Shown here one piece after another: positions 1 through 9,470 of a DNA stretch of 64,000 nt (within the stretch, counting starts at the first letter, position 1; each line of letters begins with the position of its first letter). Both the position numbers and the translations under genes were made by a program. The stretch lies in assembly GCF_024529955.1 (NCBI RefSeq), contig NZ_AP024854.1, positions 2,790,001 to 2,854,000 on the forward strand. Reading direction: 5' to 3'. The notes beneath the pieces are model-generated. The model was not told where the DNA came from, ran no database searches, and saw only the letters and a list, made by a program, of their open reading frames with translations. This DNA comes from Photobacterium toruni (GTDB lineage: Bacteria > Pseudomonadota > Gammaproteobacteria > Enterobacterales > Vibrionaceae).

Positions 1-2176
1 ACTGAACCTGACCGCCACGTTTAGCGACAGCCGTAACACCTGAATCAACACCGATTTGACGTTCAATACCAGTACCAACTAAAGGCTTATCAGAGCGAAT
101 AGTAGGAACTGCCTGACGTTGCATGTTCGCACCCATAAGGGCACGGTTAGCATCATCGTGTTCTAGGAACGGAATAAGCGATGCCGCCACAGATACGATC
201 TGGTTTGTTGCAACGTCCATGTACTGAACATGGTCGCGTGGGTGCAAACCTGAATCGCCACTTTGACGTGCAGTGATCAATTCGTCAGCAAAAGAACCAT
301 CTTCGTTAAGCGCGGCGTTTGCCTGTGCAATAACGTATAGACCTTCTTCAATCGCTGATAGGTATTCAATTTGATCTGTTACTTGTCCATCAACAACTTT
401 ACGGTAAGGTGTTTCCAAGAAACCGTAAGAGTTACAACGCGCAAATACAGCTAGCGAGTTGATTAGACCGATGTTTGGACCTTCTGGAGTTTCGATAGGA
501 CATAGGCGACCGTAGTGCGTCGCGTGTACGTCTCGAACTTCAAAGCCAGCACGTTCACGAGTCAGACCACCTGGACCAAGCGCCGAGATACGACGTTTGT
601 GAGTAACTTCTGACAGTGGGTTGTTCTGGTCCATAAACTGTGACAACTGAGAAGAGCCAAAGAACTCTTTCACTGCCGCAGAAATTGGCTTCGCATTGAT
701 TAGATCTTGCGGCATGATTGCATCAAGATCGCCTAAACTTAGACGTTCTTTAACAGCACGCTCAACCCGAACTAAACCTACACGGAATTGGTTTTCAGCC
801 ATTTCGCCAACAGAACGAATACGACGGTTACCAAGGTGATCGATATCATCAACCACGCCTTTGCCGTTACGAATATCGATCAGCTTACGCATAACATCAA
901 TGATGTCATCATGGTCTAGAATACCAGAACCAGTGATTTCATCACGAAGTAGAGAGCTGTTAAACTTCATACGACCAACAGCAGAAAGATCGTAACGATC
1001 TTCTGAGAAGAACAAGCTTTCAAATAATTGATCAGCTGCTTCGCGTGTTGGTGGCTCGCCAGGGCGCATCATGCGGTAGATTTCTACCAATGCACTCAAA
1101 CGATCAGTACTGTTATCCACACGTAGTGTGTCTGACATGTACGGACCATTGTCTAAATCGTTCGTAAATAGAACTTCAATAGCTTTATGGCCAGCCTGAG
1201 ATAGAAGTGCTAATGCTTCCAAGCTTAATTCTTGGTTAGCCGTAACAATCAGTTCGCCAGTTTCTTCATTGATGTAATCGCGTGCTGCGATTTTACCAAC
1301 GATATATTCAACAGGTACTTCGATACTATCAATGCCATCTTTCGCCAATTGACGAATATGACGAGCAGTGATACGACGACCTTGCTCTACGTAAACTGTA
1401 CCGTTCGCTTCAATATCAAAGCTTGCAGTTTCGCCACGTAAACGCTCAGGTACTAACTCCATAACTAGAGACTTACCACGTACTTCGAAATTAATTTTCT
1501 CGAAGAACATGTCAAGGATCTGTTCAGTTGTGTAGTTAAGTGCGCGAAGGATAATAGACGCAGGTAATTTACGACGACGGTCGATACGTACGAAAAGATT
1601 ATCCTTAGGATCGAACTCGAAATCCAACCATGAACCACGGTAAGGGATAACACGAGCGTTATATAACACTTTACCTGAGGAGTGGGTTTTACCCTTATCG
1701 CTGTCAAAGAATACACCAGGACTACGGTGCAGCTGAGATACGATAACCCTCTCGGTACCGTTAATAACGAATGTACCGTTATCTGTCATGAGCGGAATTT
1801 CGCCCATGTAAACTTCTTGTTCTTTAATGTCTTTTACGGTGCCAGCCGGCGCATCACGGTCATACATGACCAGACGTAGCTTCACGCGTAGTGGAGCAGA
1901 ATAAGTTACGCCACGAATTTGACATTCTTTGACATCGAAGACCGGCTCACCGAGACGATAGCTAACGTATTGCAGCTCGGAATTGCCATTATAGCTCTGG
2001 ATTGGAAAAACAGAGCGAAAGGCAGCTTCTAGACCGTAATGCCCTTCTGGATCCTGCTCGATAAATTTTTGGAAAGAATCAAGCTGGATCGATAGCAAGT
2101 ATGGTGCATCCAACACTTGTGGACGCTTACCAAAATCCTTACGGATACGCTTTTTCTCGGTATAAGAGTAAACCAT
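1..2176 (-). CDS. rpoB: RNA polymerase beta subunit, 5' part of gene
   Basis: This is the N-terminal 725 or so residues of the roughly 1,340-residue beta subunit of RNA polymerase; the gene continues beyond the left edge. The protein opens with [16 protein letters not shown], as in enterobacterial RpoB, at an ATG ending at 2176. The rifampicin-binding cluster is readable at about 560-690 ([15 protein letters not shown], then [14 protein letters not shown]). It keeps the Asp, His and Ser that match E. coli 516, 526 and 531, so a rifampicin-sensitive enzyme is expected. It lies 230 bp downstream of rplL in the usual rplKAJL-rpoBC arrangement, with a terminator-like hairpin between them. Identification is certain; only the C-terminal half is missing. 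Confidence 0.98.
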   Translation of the reverse strand, partial: MVYSYTEKKRIRKDFGKRPQVLDAPYLLSIQLDSFQKFIEQDPEGHYGLEAAFRSVFPIQSYNGNSELQYVSYRLGEPVFDVKECQIRGVTYSAPLRVKLRLVMYDRDAPAGTVKDIKEQEVYMGEIPLMTDNGTFVINGTERVIVSQLHRSPGVFFDSDKGKTHSSGKVLYNARVIPYRGSWLDFEFDPKDNLFVRIDRRRKLPASIILRALNYTTEQILDMFFEKINFEVRGKSLVMELVPERLRGETASFDIEANGTVYVEQGRRITARHIRQLAKDGIDSIEVPVEYIVGKIAARDYINEETGELIVTANQELSLEALALLSQAGHKAIEVLFTNDLDNGPYMSDTLRVDNSTDRLSALVEIYRMMRPGEPPTREAADQLFESLFFSEDRYDLSAVGRMKFNSSLLRDEITGSGILDHDDIIDVMRKLIDIRNGKGVVDDIDHLGNRRIRSVGEMAENQFRVGLVRVERAVKERLSLGDLDAIMPQDLINAKPISAAVKEFFGSSQLSQFMDQNNPLSEVTHKRRISALGPGGLTRERAGFEVRDVHATHYGRLCPIETPEGPNIGLINSLAVFARCNSYGFLETPYRKVVDGQVTDQIEYLSAIEEGLYVIAQANAALNEDGSFADELITARQSGDSGLHPRDHVQYMDVATNQIVSVAASLIPFLEHDDANRALMGANMQRQAVPTIRSDKPLVGTGIERQIGVDSGVTAVAKRGGQVQ

Positions 2177-2341
2177 AGGTTCCTCAGATCGCTGATAAGT
2201 GATCCAAACTACCCCATATCACATGCGGGGGTAGTGACTAATCGTTGTTTTTTATAGTAGGAATATTCTAATAAAACTAGAATATTTTTCACGCAGACAG
2301 TGGATACAAAACAAGGTAAAAATACCACCGGTCTATAGCGC

Positions 2342-2372
2342 AAAAAGGCCGGTGGCATTTTTGCCACCAGCC
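2342..2372 (-). terminator. Attenuator-like hairpin between rplL and rpoB
   Basis: Read on the minus strand, a 10-bp stem (GGCTGGTGGC paired with GCCACCGGCC, one G-T pair) with a 6-base loop is followed by TTTTT. It lies just after rplL and before rpoB. In E. coli the rplL-rpoB gap holds a partial terminator that lowers rpoBC expression relative to the ribosomal protein genes. By position this hairpin is the likely equivalent; its efficiency is inferred. Confidence 0.7.
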
Positions 2373-2406
2373 AATAGCCATAAAAGGCTATGAAATCAAA
2401 TAATAA

Positions 2407-2769
2407 TTATTTAACTTCAACAGAAGCACCAGCTTCTTCTAATTGAGCTTTAAGAGCTTCAGCTTCAGCTTTATCTACGCCTTCTTTAACAGCAGCAGGA
2501 GCGCCGTCAACTACAGCTTTAGCTTCTTTAAGACCAAGACCAGTTGCGCCACGTACAGCTTTGATAACTTGTACTTTGTTAGCGCCAGCAGCTGTTAGGA
2601 TTACGTCAAATTCAGTTTGCTCTTCAACTTCAGCAGCAGCGCCGCCAGCAACTACTGCAGCAGCAGCAGAAACACCGAATTTTTCTTCCATAGCTTCGAT
2701 AAGCTCAACAACTTGCATTACAGACATTTCTGCAACTGCGTCTAGGATTTGCTCGTTAGTGATAGACAT
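2407..2769 (-). CDS. rplL: 50S ribosomal protein L7/L12
   Basis: This 120-residue acidic, alanine-rich stalk protein of the large ribosomal subunit recruits translation GTPases. The N-terminal dimerisation part ([20 protein letters not shown]) is followed by an Ala/Gly-rich hinge at about 35-52. The conserved C-terminal domain contains [19 protein letters not shown] and the [15 protein letters not shown] segment that contacts elongation factors. The length matches the family. It is the second gene of the rplJL pair, about 60 bp after rplJ, and is probably co-transcribed with it and controlled through the L10 leader. Antisense reading frames here are shadows. Confidence 0.98.
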   Translation of the reverse strand: MSITNEQILDAVAEMSVMQVVELIEAMEEKFGVSAAAAVVAGGAAAEVEEQTEFDVILTAAGANKVQVIKAVRGATGLGLKEAKAVVDGAPAAVKEGVDKAEAEALKAQLEEAGASVEVK

Positions 2770-2828
2770 AACAATTCTCTTTTAAAGTCAACAATAAATA
2801 TAAATAGTAATCAGATAAAGCACTGCAA

Positions 2829-3323
2829 TTAAGCAGCAGCTTCTTCTTTCTGATCACGTACAGCCGCGATAGTACGTACAAGTTTACCAGCAGACGCTTC
2901 TTTCATGCACATCATTAAGCGTGCGATAGCTTCGTCGTAAGTTGGTAGAGTTGCTAGTACATCAGCGTTGGCAATAGTGCCTTCGAATGCAGCAGCTTTG
3001 ATCTCGAAGCTTTTGTTCTCTTTAGCGAAGTCTTTGAAAAGACGCGCTGCAGCACCTGGGTGCTCATTAGAGAAGCCGATTAGTGAAGGACCAACGAAAA
3101 CGTCTTGTAGACATTCAAAGTTAGTACCTTCAACTGCACGACGTGCTAATGTGTTACGAACAACTCGTAGGTAAACGCCAGCTTCACGAGCTTGTTTACG
3201 TAGAGTTGTCATTGCACACACACTAACACCGCGAGAGTCAGCAACAACTGCAGACAGGGCACCATTGGCAGCTTCGTTGACTTCAGCAACAATTGCTTTT
3301 TTGTCTTGAAGATTTAATGCCAT
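2829..3323 (-). CDS. rplJ: 50S ribosomal protein L10
   Basis: This 164-residue L10 is the stalk base protein that anchors L7/L12 dimers to 23S rRNA. The ATG at 3323 was chosen (protein begins [19 protein letters not shown]) because a CAGGAG Shine-Dalgarno lies just upstream and the start matches the family. The open frame extends 13 codons further, into the leader, and that extension is probably untranslated. RNA-binding segments such as [19 protein letters not shown] and [12 protein letters not shown] are visible. The gene follows a 250-bp leader with its own promoter and precedes rplL. In relatives the L10-L12 complex binds this leader and represses its own operon. Confidence 0.97.
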   Translation of the reverse strand: MALNLQDKKAIVAEVNEAANGALSAVVADSRGVSVCAMTTLRKQAREAGVYLRVVRNTLARRAVEGTNFECLQDVFVGPSLIGFSNEHPGAAARLFKDFAKENKSFEIKAAAFEGTIANADVLATLPTYDEAIARLMMCMKEASAGKLVRTIAAVRDQKEEAAA

Positions 3324-3540
3324 TGGATTTGCTCCTGGATAATTTCTGGGTATCCCCAGCATTTACACCACTCACTGCCGGTTGACAGGAGAGTTTTACG
3401 GCGCAGATCCAAAAAAGACTTACATCAATCATGTTCTGGCACCGTCTACGTAGGTAAATTAAGTTCCGAAAAACACCTACGGTCTTTGACGGAGGTTAAT
3501 TGAAATCAATCAACCTCAGCCACGAATTCGGAAGCGACAA
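3324..3540 (-). promoter_or_regulatory. rplJ leader, probable L10 autoregulatory mRNA element
   Basis: This untranslated stretch runs from the promoter to the rplJ start and ends with the Shine-Dalgarno CAGGAG. It is rich in inverted segments, for example ACCGTAGGTG with a distant TACCTACGTAGACGGT. The position, length and presence of its own promoter match the L10 leader of enterobacteria. The exact fold was not computed, so the functional call is by synteny. Confidence 0.6.
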
Positions 3541-3568
3541 ATTATACACTAACTTATCGCTTCTGCAA
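3541..3568 (-). promoter_or_regulatory. Promoter for rplJL (and rpoBC)
   Basis: On the minus strand, TTGCAG at 3568-3563 and TATAAT at 3546-3541 are separated by 16 bp. The pair lies right after the rplA stop codon, so rplJL can be transcribed independently of rplKA. This matches the separate L10 promoter known in E. coli. Confidence 0.7.
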
Positions 3569-3574
3569 ATTAGT

Positions 3575-4279
3575 TTACGCTACTGTCGCTTTCAGAGAGT
3601 TCTGATCTAGCGCTACACCTGCACCCATAGTGGTAGAGATGCTTACTTTCTTGATGAAAGTACCTTTCGCTGAAGACGGCTTAGCGCGCTTCAGTGCAAC
3701 TAGAAGAGACTCAAGGTTCTCTTGTAGTTGAGCGGCATCAAAGTTCACTTTACCGATAGTAGTGTGAATGATACCATTTTTGTCGTTACGGTAACGAACC
3801 TGACCAGCTTTAGCATTTTTAACTGCTTCAGCAACGTTAGGAGTTACAGTACCAACTTTAGGGTTTGGCATAAGACCACGTGGACCAAGAATGGTACCAA
3901 GTTGACCTACAACGCGCATTGCATCAGGAGATGCGATAACTACGTCAAAGTTCATTTCGCCTTTCTTAACAAGAGCAGCTAGATCTTCCATACCTACAAG
4001 CTCAGCGCCAGCTTCTTTAGCAGCTTCAGCGTTTGCGCCTTGTGTAAATACAGCAACACGGATATCACGGCCAGTACCGTTAGGTAGTACAGTTGCACCA
4101 CGAACGTTTTGGTCTGATTTACGTGCATCGATGCCAAGGTTAACAGCAACGTCAACACTTTCAACGAATTTAGCAGTAGCTAGTTCTTTAAGAAGAGCAA
4201 CAGCTTCAGTGATGTCGTATTCACGAGTAGCATCAACTTTGTCACGGATAACGCGCATGCGCTTAGTCAGTTTAGCCAT
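3575..4279 (-). CDS. rplA: 50S ribosomal protein L1
   Basis: This 234-residue protein forms the L1 stalk of the large subunit and moves with deacylated tRNA. It starts [16 protein letters not shown] and contains the L1 signature [15 protein letters not shown] near residue 130-145. The ATG lies 4 bp after the rplK stop, with a GAGGG ribosome binding site inside the end of rplK, so the two are translationally linked. In relatives L1 represses this operon by binding the rplK leader. Length and order are standard. Confidence 0.98.
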   Translation of the reverse strand: MAKLTKRMRVIRDKVDATREYDITEAVALLKELATAKFVESVDVAVNLGIDARKSDQNVRGATVLPNGTGRDIRVAVFTQGANAEAAKEAGAELVGMEDLAALVKKGEMNFDVVIASPDAMRVVGQLGTILGPRGLMPNPKVGTVTPNVAEAVKNAKAGQVRYRNDKNGIIHTTIGKVNFDAAQLQENLESLLVALKRAKPSSAKGTFIKKVSISTTMGAGVALDQNSLKATVA

Positions 4280-4283
4280 TATC

Positions 4284-4712
4284 TTAACCCTCTACCACTA
4301 GGCCCATTGAGCGAGCAGTACCAGCAATTGAACGCTTCATAGCTTCAATGTCAGCACCAGTCATGTCTGCAGCTTTAGTCTCAGCGATCTCTTGGATCTG
4401 AGCGTCAGTTACAGTACCCACTTTGTCAGTGTTCGGACGGCCAGAACCAGACTTAAGACCAGCAGCTTTAAGCAGAAGAACTGCAGCAGGTGGTGTCTTA
4501 GTGATGAACGTGAAAGAACGGTCACTGTAAACAGTGATAACAACAGGAGTCGGAAGACCTTTCTCTACTGAGTCAGTCTTAGCGTTAAACGCCTTACAGA
4601 ATTCCATGATGTTTACACCATGTTGACCAAGAGCTGGACCAACTGGTGGACTTGGATTTGCTGCACCAGCTGCAACTTGCAGCTTGATGTAAGCTTCTAC
4701 TTTTTTAGCCAT
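4284..4712 (-). CDS. rplK: 50S ribosomal protein L11
   Basis: This 142-residue L11 belongs to the GTPase-associated centre and is needed for the RelA stringent response. The N-terminal domain reads [21 protein letters not shown], with the proline-rich segment targeted by thiostrepton. The C-terminal domain contains the 23S rRNA-binding part ([19 protein letters not shown], then [13 protein letters not shown]). It is the first gene of the rplKA unit and has a strong promoter in the 124-bp gap after nusG. Confidence 0.98.
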   Translation of the reverse strand: MAKKVEAYIKLQVAAGAANPSPPVGPALGQHGVNIMEFCKAFNAKTDSVEKGLPTPVVITVYSDRSFTFITKTPPAAVLLLKAAGLKSGSGRPNTDKVGTVTDAQIQEIAETKAADMTGADIEAMKRSIAGTARSMGLVVEG

Positions 4713-4786
4713 TGCTATATACCTAATTTTGGGTTCAAACGTCTATCTTAAACAAATAGACTCCCCGTCTAACGAAAGGGCGCGAA

Positions 4787-4815
4787 ATTATAGCCTAATT
4801 CCACGCCCCTGACAA
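4787..4815 (-). promoter_or_regulatory. Promoter for rplKA
   Basis: On the minus strand, TTGTCA (4815-4810) and a perfect TATAAT (4792-4787) are separated by 17 bp. A G+C-rich stretch (CGCGCCC) follows the -10 box, as in stringently controlled promoters. It sits in the nusG-rplK gap, where E. coli has its L11 promoter. Confidence 0.8.
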
Positions 4816-4836
4816 TACGAGTTGAGCAGAATTTGA

Positions 4837-5382
4837 TCAGTTCTTTTCGATTTGACCGAACTCTAGTTCTACTGGTGTTGCACGACCAAAGATTGATACA
4901 GAAACCTTAACACGGCTCTTATCATAATCTACAGATTCAATCGTACCATTAAAGTCAGCAAATGGACCATCAGTCACACGTACCACTTCACCAGGTTCAA
5001 ATACTGTTTTATGTACTGGAGACTCACTAGCTTGTTGTAAACGGTTTAAAATCGCATCAGCTTCTTTATCAGAAATAGGTGCTGGACGATCAGACGTACC
5101 GCCAATGAATCCCATTACGCGAGGGATACTACGTACAAGGTGCCATGTTTCATCGTTCATCACCATCTGTACAAGTACATAACCTGGGAAAAACTTACGC
5201 TCACTTTTACGGCGTTGGCCAGCACGCATTTCTACCACTTCTTCCGTCGGTACTAAAACCTCGTCAAAGTGCTCTTCCATACCATGAATTTTGATATGTT
5301 CACGTAGTGATTGCGCTACACGGCCTTCAAAACCTGAAAAAGCCTGTACTACATACCAACGTTTTTTTGGAGCTTCGATCAT
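4837..5382 (-). CDS. nusG: Transcription termination/antitermination factor NusG
   Basis: This 181-residue NusG binds RNA polymerase and links it to Rho or to the ribosome via S10. The N-terminal NGN domain begins [19 protein letters not shown] and includes the [10 protein letters not shown] strand near residue 65. The C-terminal KOW motif is readable as [19 protein letters not shown] at about 125-145. The gene starts 11 bp after secE and forms the secE-nusG pair. Given the four rRNA operons with boxA leaders in this window, NusG is also expected in their antitermination complex. Confidence 0.98.
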   Translation of the reverse strand: MIEAPKKRWYVVQAFSGFEGRVAQSLREHIKIHGMEEHFDEVLVPTEEVVEMRAGQRRKSERKFFPGYVLVQMVMNDETWHLVRSIPRVMGFIGGTSDRPAPISDKEADAILNRLQQASESPVHKTVFEPGEVVRVTDGPFADFNGTIESVDYDKSRVKVSVSIFGRATPVELEFGQIEKN

Positions 5383-5393
5383 GAATTCTTACC

Positions 5394-5771
5394 TCACGCG
5401 CCAGTAACTAGGCGCACTAAACGGACCATAATGCCATCAATACCCCAAAGGGCTAATGCCATTACGACAGTGACTGCTAGAACAATAAAGGTTGTCTGCG
5501 TAGCTTCCTGACGAGTAGGCCACACTACTTTGCGGACTTCCATGCGCGATTCACGTGCGAACGTAACCACGGATTTACCTTTAGCTGTTAATGCGGCAAA
5601 AATACCAGCAATAACCACTAGGGCTACTACAGCAGAAGAGCGCAAAACAACAGAAACATCACTGTATAGGTAATTACCAACCACAGCAGCAGCTAGCAAA
5701 GCAAAAACCACGACCCATTTCAGGCCATCCATTTTGCTTTCGCTTTCTTGGTTTTCGGCATTCGCTTTCAT
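5394..5771 (-). CDS. secE: Protein translocase subunit SecE
   Basis: This 125-residue SecE clamps SecY in the inner-membrane SecYEG channel. It has the three-helix form typical of enterobacteria: hydrophobic segments at about 18-36, 44-62 and 95-115. Between the second and third helices lies the conserved amphipathic segment [17 protein letters not shown]. It is co-oriented with and just upstream of nusG, and lies downstream of tuf beyond a terminator. No convincing promoter stood out in the 240-bp tuf-secE gap. Confidence 0.97.
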   Translation of the reverse strand: MKANAENQESESKMDGLKWVVVFALLAAAVVGNYLYSDVSVVLRSSAVVALVVIAGIFAALTAKGKSVVTFARESRMEVRKVVWPTRQEATQTTFIVLAVTVVMALALWGIDGIMVRLVRLVTGA

Positions 5772-5943
5772 ACAACCAACCTGTAACTAGTCTTAATCAT
5801 CTAGACGAAAATGACCCCGCGTGGGCGAGGTCTAGGATGAAGGAAAGGGCTAACCCTTTAATAACATTATTAAAAACTTCATCTTTACGAAATTTCACTT
5901 CCATACTTTGAACAAAAAATATGCAATTTCAAGTTAAAGTGTA

Positions 5944-5970
5944 GAAAAAGGGCATCAAATGATGCCCTCT
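5944..5970 (-). terminator. Terminator after tuf
   Basis: On the minus strand a 7-bp stem GGGCATC/GATGCCC with a 4-base loop is followed by TTTTTC. It lies 45 bp downstream of the tuf stop codon and separates the tRNA-tuf transcript from secE-nusG. Confidence 0.85.
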
Positions 5971-6014
5971 TTAGTGCTCTATCGTCAAATTTAATTCAAC
6001 GATATTAGCGTAGC

Positions 6015-7199
6015 TTATGCAACGATAGTTGCAACAACACCAGCACCAACTGTACGGCCACCTTCACGGATAGCAAAACGTAGACCTTCATCCATCGCGA
6101 TAGGTGCGATTAGAGTAACAGTCATAGAGATGTTATCACCAGGCATTACCATTTCAACGCCTTCTGGTAACTCGATAGTACCAGTTACGTCAGTTGTACG
6201 GAAGTAGAACTGTGGACGGTAACCTTTGAAGAAAGGAGTGTGACGACCACCTTCATCTTTAGAAAGAACATAGATTTCTGAAGTGAAAGTAGTGTGTGGA
6301 GTGATTGAACCTGGCTTAGCAAGAACTTGACCACGTTCAACGTCATCACGCTTAGTACCACGTAGTAGAACACCAACGTTCTCACCAGCACGGCCTTCGT
6401 CAAGAAGCTTACGGAACATCTCAACACCAGTACATGTAGTAGTGATAGTGTCTTTGATACCGATGATAGCTACTTCGTCACCAACTTTAACGATACCTTG
6501 CTCAATACGACCAGTTACAACAGTACCACGGCCTTGGATTGAGAAAACATCTTCGATTGGAAGGATGAATGGTAGATCGATAGCACGCTCTGGCTCTGGA
6601 ATGTAAGAATCTAGAGCTTCAGCTAGTTCAACAATCTTAGCTTCCCACTCAGCTTCGCCGTTTAGCGCGCCTAGTGCAGAACCCATGATTACTGGGCAAT
6701 CATCACCTGGGAAATCGTACTCAGAAAGAAGTTCACGAACTTCCATCTCTACTAGTTCAAGTAGTTCTTCATCATCAACCATGTCACACTTGTTCATGAA
6801 TACGATGATGTAAGGAATACCAACTTGACGACCAAGTAGGATGTGCTCACGAGTTTGAGGCATAGGACCATCAGTTGCAGCAACAACTAGGATACCACCA
6901 TCCATTTGAGCAGCACCAGTGATCATGTTTTTAACATAATCGGCGTGTCCAGGACAGTCTACGTGTGCGTAGTGACGAGTAGGAGTATCGTATTCTACGT
7001 GAGAAGTAGAGATTGTGATACCGCGCTCGCGCTCTTCAGGAGCGTTATCAATAGATGCGAAGTCTTTAGCAACACCACCGTACACTTTTGCAAGTGTAGT
7101 ACAGATAGCAGCTGTTAGAGTTGTTTTACCGTGGTCAACGTGGCCGATTGTACCAACGTTAACGTGCGGTTTTACGCGTTCGAATTTTTCTTTAGACAT
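6015..7199 (-). CDS. tuf: Elongation factor Tu
   Basis: This 394-residue EF-Tu is the GTPase that delivers aminoacyl-tRNA to the ribosome. The G1 box is GHVDHGKT at residues 19-26, G3 is DCPGH at about 81-85 and G4 is NKCD at about 136-139. The C-terminal beta-barrels end in [16 protein letters not shown]. The length equals that of enterobacterial EF-Tu. It is the last gene of a unit that begins with four tRNA genes (Thr, Tyr, Gly, Thr), the tufB arrangement of E. coli. The other tuf copy expected in such genomes is not in this window. Confidence 0.98.
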   Translation of the reverse strand: MSKEKFERVKPHVNVGTIGHVDHGKTTLTAAICTTLAKVYGGVAKDFASIDNAPEERERGITISTSHVEYDTPTRHYAHVDCPGHADYVKNMITGAAQMDGGILVVAATDGPMPQTREHILLGRQVGIPYIIVFMNKCDMVDDEELLELVEMEVRELLSEYDFPGDDCPVIMGSALGALNGEAEWEAKIVELAEALDSYIPEPERAIDLPFILPIEDVFSIQGRGTVVTGRIEQGIVKVGDEVAIIGIKDTITTTCTGVEMFRKLLDEGRAGENVGVLLRGTKRDDVERGQVLAKPGSITPHTTFTSEIYVLSKDEGGRHTPFFKGYRPQFYFRTTDVTGTIELPEGVEMVMPGDNISMTVTLIAPIAMDEGLRFAIREGGRTVGAGVVATIVA

Positions 7200-7299
7200 G
7201 GATAGTCCCTCTGGGCACGGTATTTAGTGGCATTACGACCACACAACCAAACATGGGTTTGTTGAGTATATAACAAATTGATAAATATTGACTGAAGAG

Positions 7300-7375
7300 T
7301 GGTGCTGATAGGCAGATTCGAACTGCCGACCTCACCCTTACCAAGGGTGCGCTCTACCAACTGAGCTATATCAGC
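7300..7375 (-). tRNA. tRNA-Thr (anticodon GGT)
   Basis: This 76-nt cloverleaf with encoded CCA has acceptor GCTGATA/TATCAGC and anticodon loop CTTGGTAA. It is the tRNA closest to tuf and corresponds to thrT in E. coli. Confidence 0.97.
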
Positions 7376-7387
7376 ACACAAGAAGTG

Positions 7388-7462
<75 letters not shown>

Positions 7463-7505
7463 AAAAACTTATTTTACTCGTAGCGCTATTTAACTATTTG
7501 AATAA

Positions 7506-7590
7506 TGGTGGTGGGGGAAGGATTCGAACCTTCGAAGGCAGTGCCGGCAGATTTACAATCTGCTCCCTTTGGCCACTCGGGAACCCCACC
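7506..7590 (-). tRNA. tRNA-Tyr (anticodon GTA)
   Basis: This 85-nt tRNA with encoded CCA has a long variable arm as expected for tyrosine. The acceptor is GGTGGGG and the anticodon loop ATTGTAAAT carries GTA. It is second in the tRNA-tuf unit and is equivalent to tyrU. Confidence 0.97.
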
Positions 7591-7604
7591 GAAATTCTTA
7601 AAAC

Positions 7605-7681
<77 letters not shown>

Positions 7682-7693
7682 TAATTGATGCGC

Positions 7694-7722
7694 ATTCTAG
7701 ATAATGATGATTTTTGATGCAA
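7694..7722 (-). promoter_or_regulatory. Promoter of the tRNA-tuf operon
   Basis: On the minus strand, TTGCAT (7722-7717), a 17-bp spacer and TAGAAT (7699-7694) are followed by the G+C-rich discriminator GCGC. The region upstream is A/T-rich, like an UP element. It lies 14 bp before the first tRNA, as expected for a stringently controlled stable-RNA promoter. Confidence 0.8.
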
Positions 7723-7776
7723 TACTTTAGTGTCTTTTTTTTATGCTTTTTTTATCAATTGACGCAATTTTATCCA

Positions 7777-8508
7777 TTATCGACACTTCGCATACAACGC
7801 CAGTCCCTCAATAACTAATTCTGAACGGTGATTATAATTTTTAATATCATCAAGAGGGAGATGCCTAACACCACCACCACATAGCACCACTTGAGGCTCG
7901 GTCGCTAACTTTTCTCGAGCCTCTTTTAAACCATATTCAATCAAACCAATCAATGCAGCACGGCACCCATTTTTAAGGCCATCAGCGGTATTATCGGCCA
8001 AACCTAAACGATCACTATGCTCATGATCAGAAAACACTTTAGTCGTATTTTCTAATACCGCTTTCATCATTAATTGATAACCTGGCGCAATCCAACCACC
8101 AAGATGCTTTCCATCACCATTTAAGACATCAAATGTTAATGCAGTACCAATATCAACGATGACCGTCGGACGTTTAAATTTATGATAAATAGCAACCAAT
8201 GTTAGCCATCGATCAACACCTAAATATTGATATTCACTATACCCATTCTTAACCCCAAAATCTTTCCGCATCGTTTTTACATGTAATACAGGTATATTGG
8301 CGACTTGCGCAATACGCTGAATAGTATTATCAACCTCAACAGGGCCAACACTGGCAAAAACAATCCGTTTAATTTTTTGTTCTAAAATAGGATCGAGTAC
8401 TAATTCTAATTTTTTACTGGGATATTTACCAATAAGCTCTACACGGCCATTAATCTGTAATAAAGCAACCTTGACGTAAGTATTACCCGCTTCAATTAAT
8501 AATTGCAT
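7777..8508 (-). CDS. coaX: Type III pantothenate kinase
   Basis: This 243-residue CoaX-type kinase phosphorylates pantothenate in the first step of coenzyme A synthesis. The ASKHA-fold motifs are readable: EAGNT at residues 6-10, LGVDRW, DIGTALTFDVLN, then GGWIAPG and a glycine-rich CGGGVRHL near the end. The ATG at 8508 was chosen because TAGAGG lies 7 bp upstream. An alternative TTG at 8514 abuts that site. The start overlaps the birA stop as TAATG, so translation is coupled. The first motif has Glu where most family members have Asp. In E. coli and Vibrio cholerae this slot holds the unrelated coaA. Confidence 0.93.
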   Translation of the reverse strand: MQLLIEAGNTYVKVALLQINGRVELIGKYPSKKLELVLDPILEQKIKRIVFASVGPVEVDNTIQRIAQVANIPVLHVKTMRKDFGVKNGYSEYQYLGVDRWLTLVAIYHKFKRPTVIVDIGTALTFDVLNGDGKHLGGWIAPGYQLMMKAVLENTTKVFSDHEHSDRLGLADNTADGLKNGCRAALIGLIEYGLKEAREKLATEPQVVLCGGGVRHLPLDDIKNYNHRSELVIEGLALYAKCR

Positions 8509-9470
8509 TAACAACCTCTAAGGCTGATTTCGCCACCAACATAAGCTGTAATATCACCATTAACCTCAAGTAATAAAGCCCCTTGCTCATTAATGCCACG
8601 AGCAATACCGTCTATAACACGCTCACCTATTAATAACTGAACTGGACGATTTAAAAAGTTATCAATTTTATTCCAACGCTCAACAAAACCACTTAATCCA
8701 ACATCCTCATATTCTTTTAATGTACTATGAATACAATCAATGAGTTTTGCAGCCAAAACATTACGTGATGGAAGAGGTGAACATGCGGCACTTAAATTTG
8801 TCCATGCTTGATCTATCATCGTTGTTGCAACTGCTGGCATCGCAATATTTAATCCCATTCCAATCACCAAATGTGCTGCATCACCGGCTTTCCCCGTCAT
8901 TTCAACTAAAATACCCGCTAATTTTTGATCATGATAGTAAAGATCATTTGGCCATTTAACGCGAATATCAGGTGCACCAAATTGCTGTAAAGTTTCAGCA
9001 ATTGCTACGCCAACAACCAAACTTAATCCCATCGCTGCCGCAACACCAGCTTCTAAACGCCAATAGGTCGATAAATATAAATTACTCCCAAAAGGCGATT
9101 GCCATTGTCGACCTCGGCGTCCACGACCTGCTTGTTGATATTCAGCTAAGCAAACCGCACCACTAGGTAATTGATCTATCTGATTAAGTAAATGCTGATT
9201 TGTCGAATCAATTACTGGAATTAACGCTAATTGAGGGCAATTAACTAATTCAGTGATACGCTGACTATCAAGCAATTCAATTGGTGCCGCTAAACAATAA
9301 CCTTTGCCCTGAACACGGTATAAATCAAGTCCCCACTGTTGAATGATTTTAATTTGCTTGGCAATTCCAGCGCGTGACATTCCCAATGCTTGTCCTAATT
9401 GTTCACCTGAATGAAATTGACCATCCGCTAATAAATGGATCAGGGCTAAGCGAGTTGAGTGCTCTTTCAT
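8508..9470 (-). CDS. birA: Biotin-[acetyl-CoA carboxylase] ligase and biotin operon repressor
   Basis: This 320-residue bifunctional BirA is close to the E. coli protein (321). The N-terminal winged helix (residues 1-60; HSGEQLGQALGMSRAGIAKQI) indicates the DNA-binding, repressor form. The central domain has the biotinyl-5'-AMP loop GRGRRGRQW near 115-125 and KWPNDLYYHDQKLAGILVE around 170-190. The C-terminal domain is SH3-like. It attaches biotin to BCCP and should repress the bio genes. It overlaps murB by 4 bp upstream and coaX by 1 bp downstream, forming a murB-birA-coaX operon. Confidence 0.97.
   Translation of the reverse strand: MKEHSTRLALIHLLADGQFHSGEQLGQALGMSRAGIAKQIKIIQQWGLDLYRVQGKGYCLAAPIELLDSQRITELVNCPQLALIPVIDSTNQHLLNQIDQLPSGAVCLAEYQQAGRGRRGRQWQSPFGSNLYLSTYWRLEAGVAAAMGLSLVVGVAIAETLQQFGAPDIRVKWPNDLYYHDQKLAGILVEMTGKAGDAAHLVIGMGLNIAMPAVATTMIDQAWTNLSAACSPLPSRNVLAAKLIDCIHSTLKEYEDVGLSGFVERWNKIDNFLNRPVQLLIGERVIDGIARGINEQGALLLEVNGDITAYVGGEISLRGC

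Noticed and set aside
2561..2785. Ala/Thr-rich 74-residue frame opposite rplL
   Set aside because: Its composition is the mirror of the alanine-rich rplL codons and it has no ribosome binding site.
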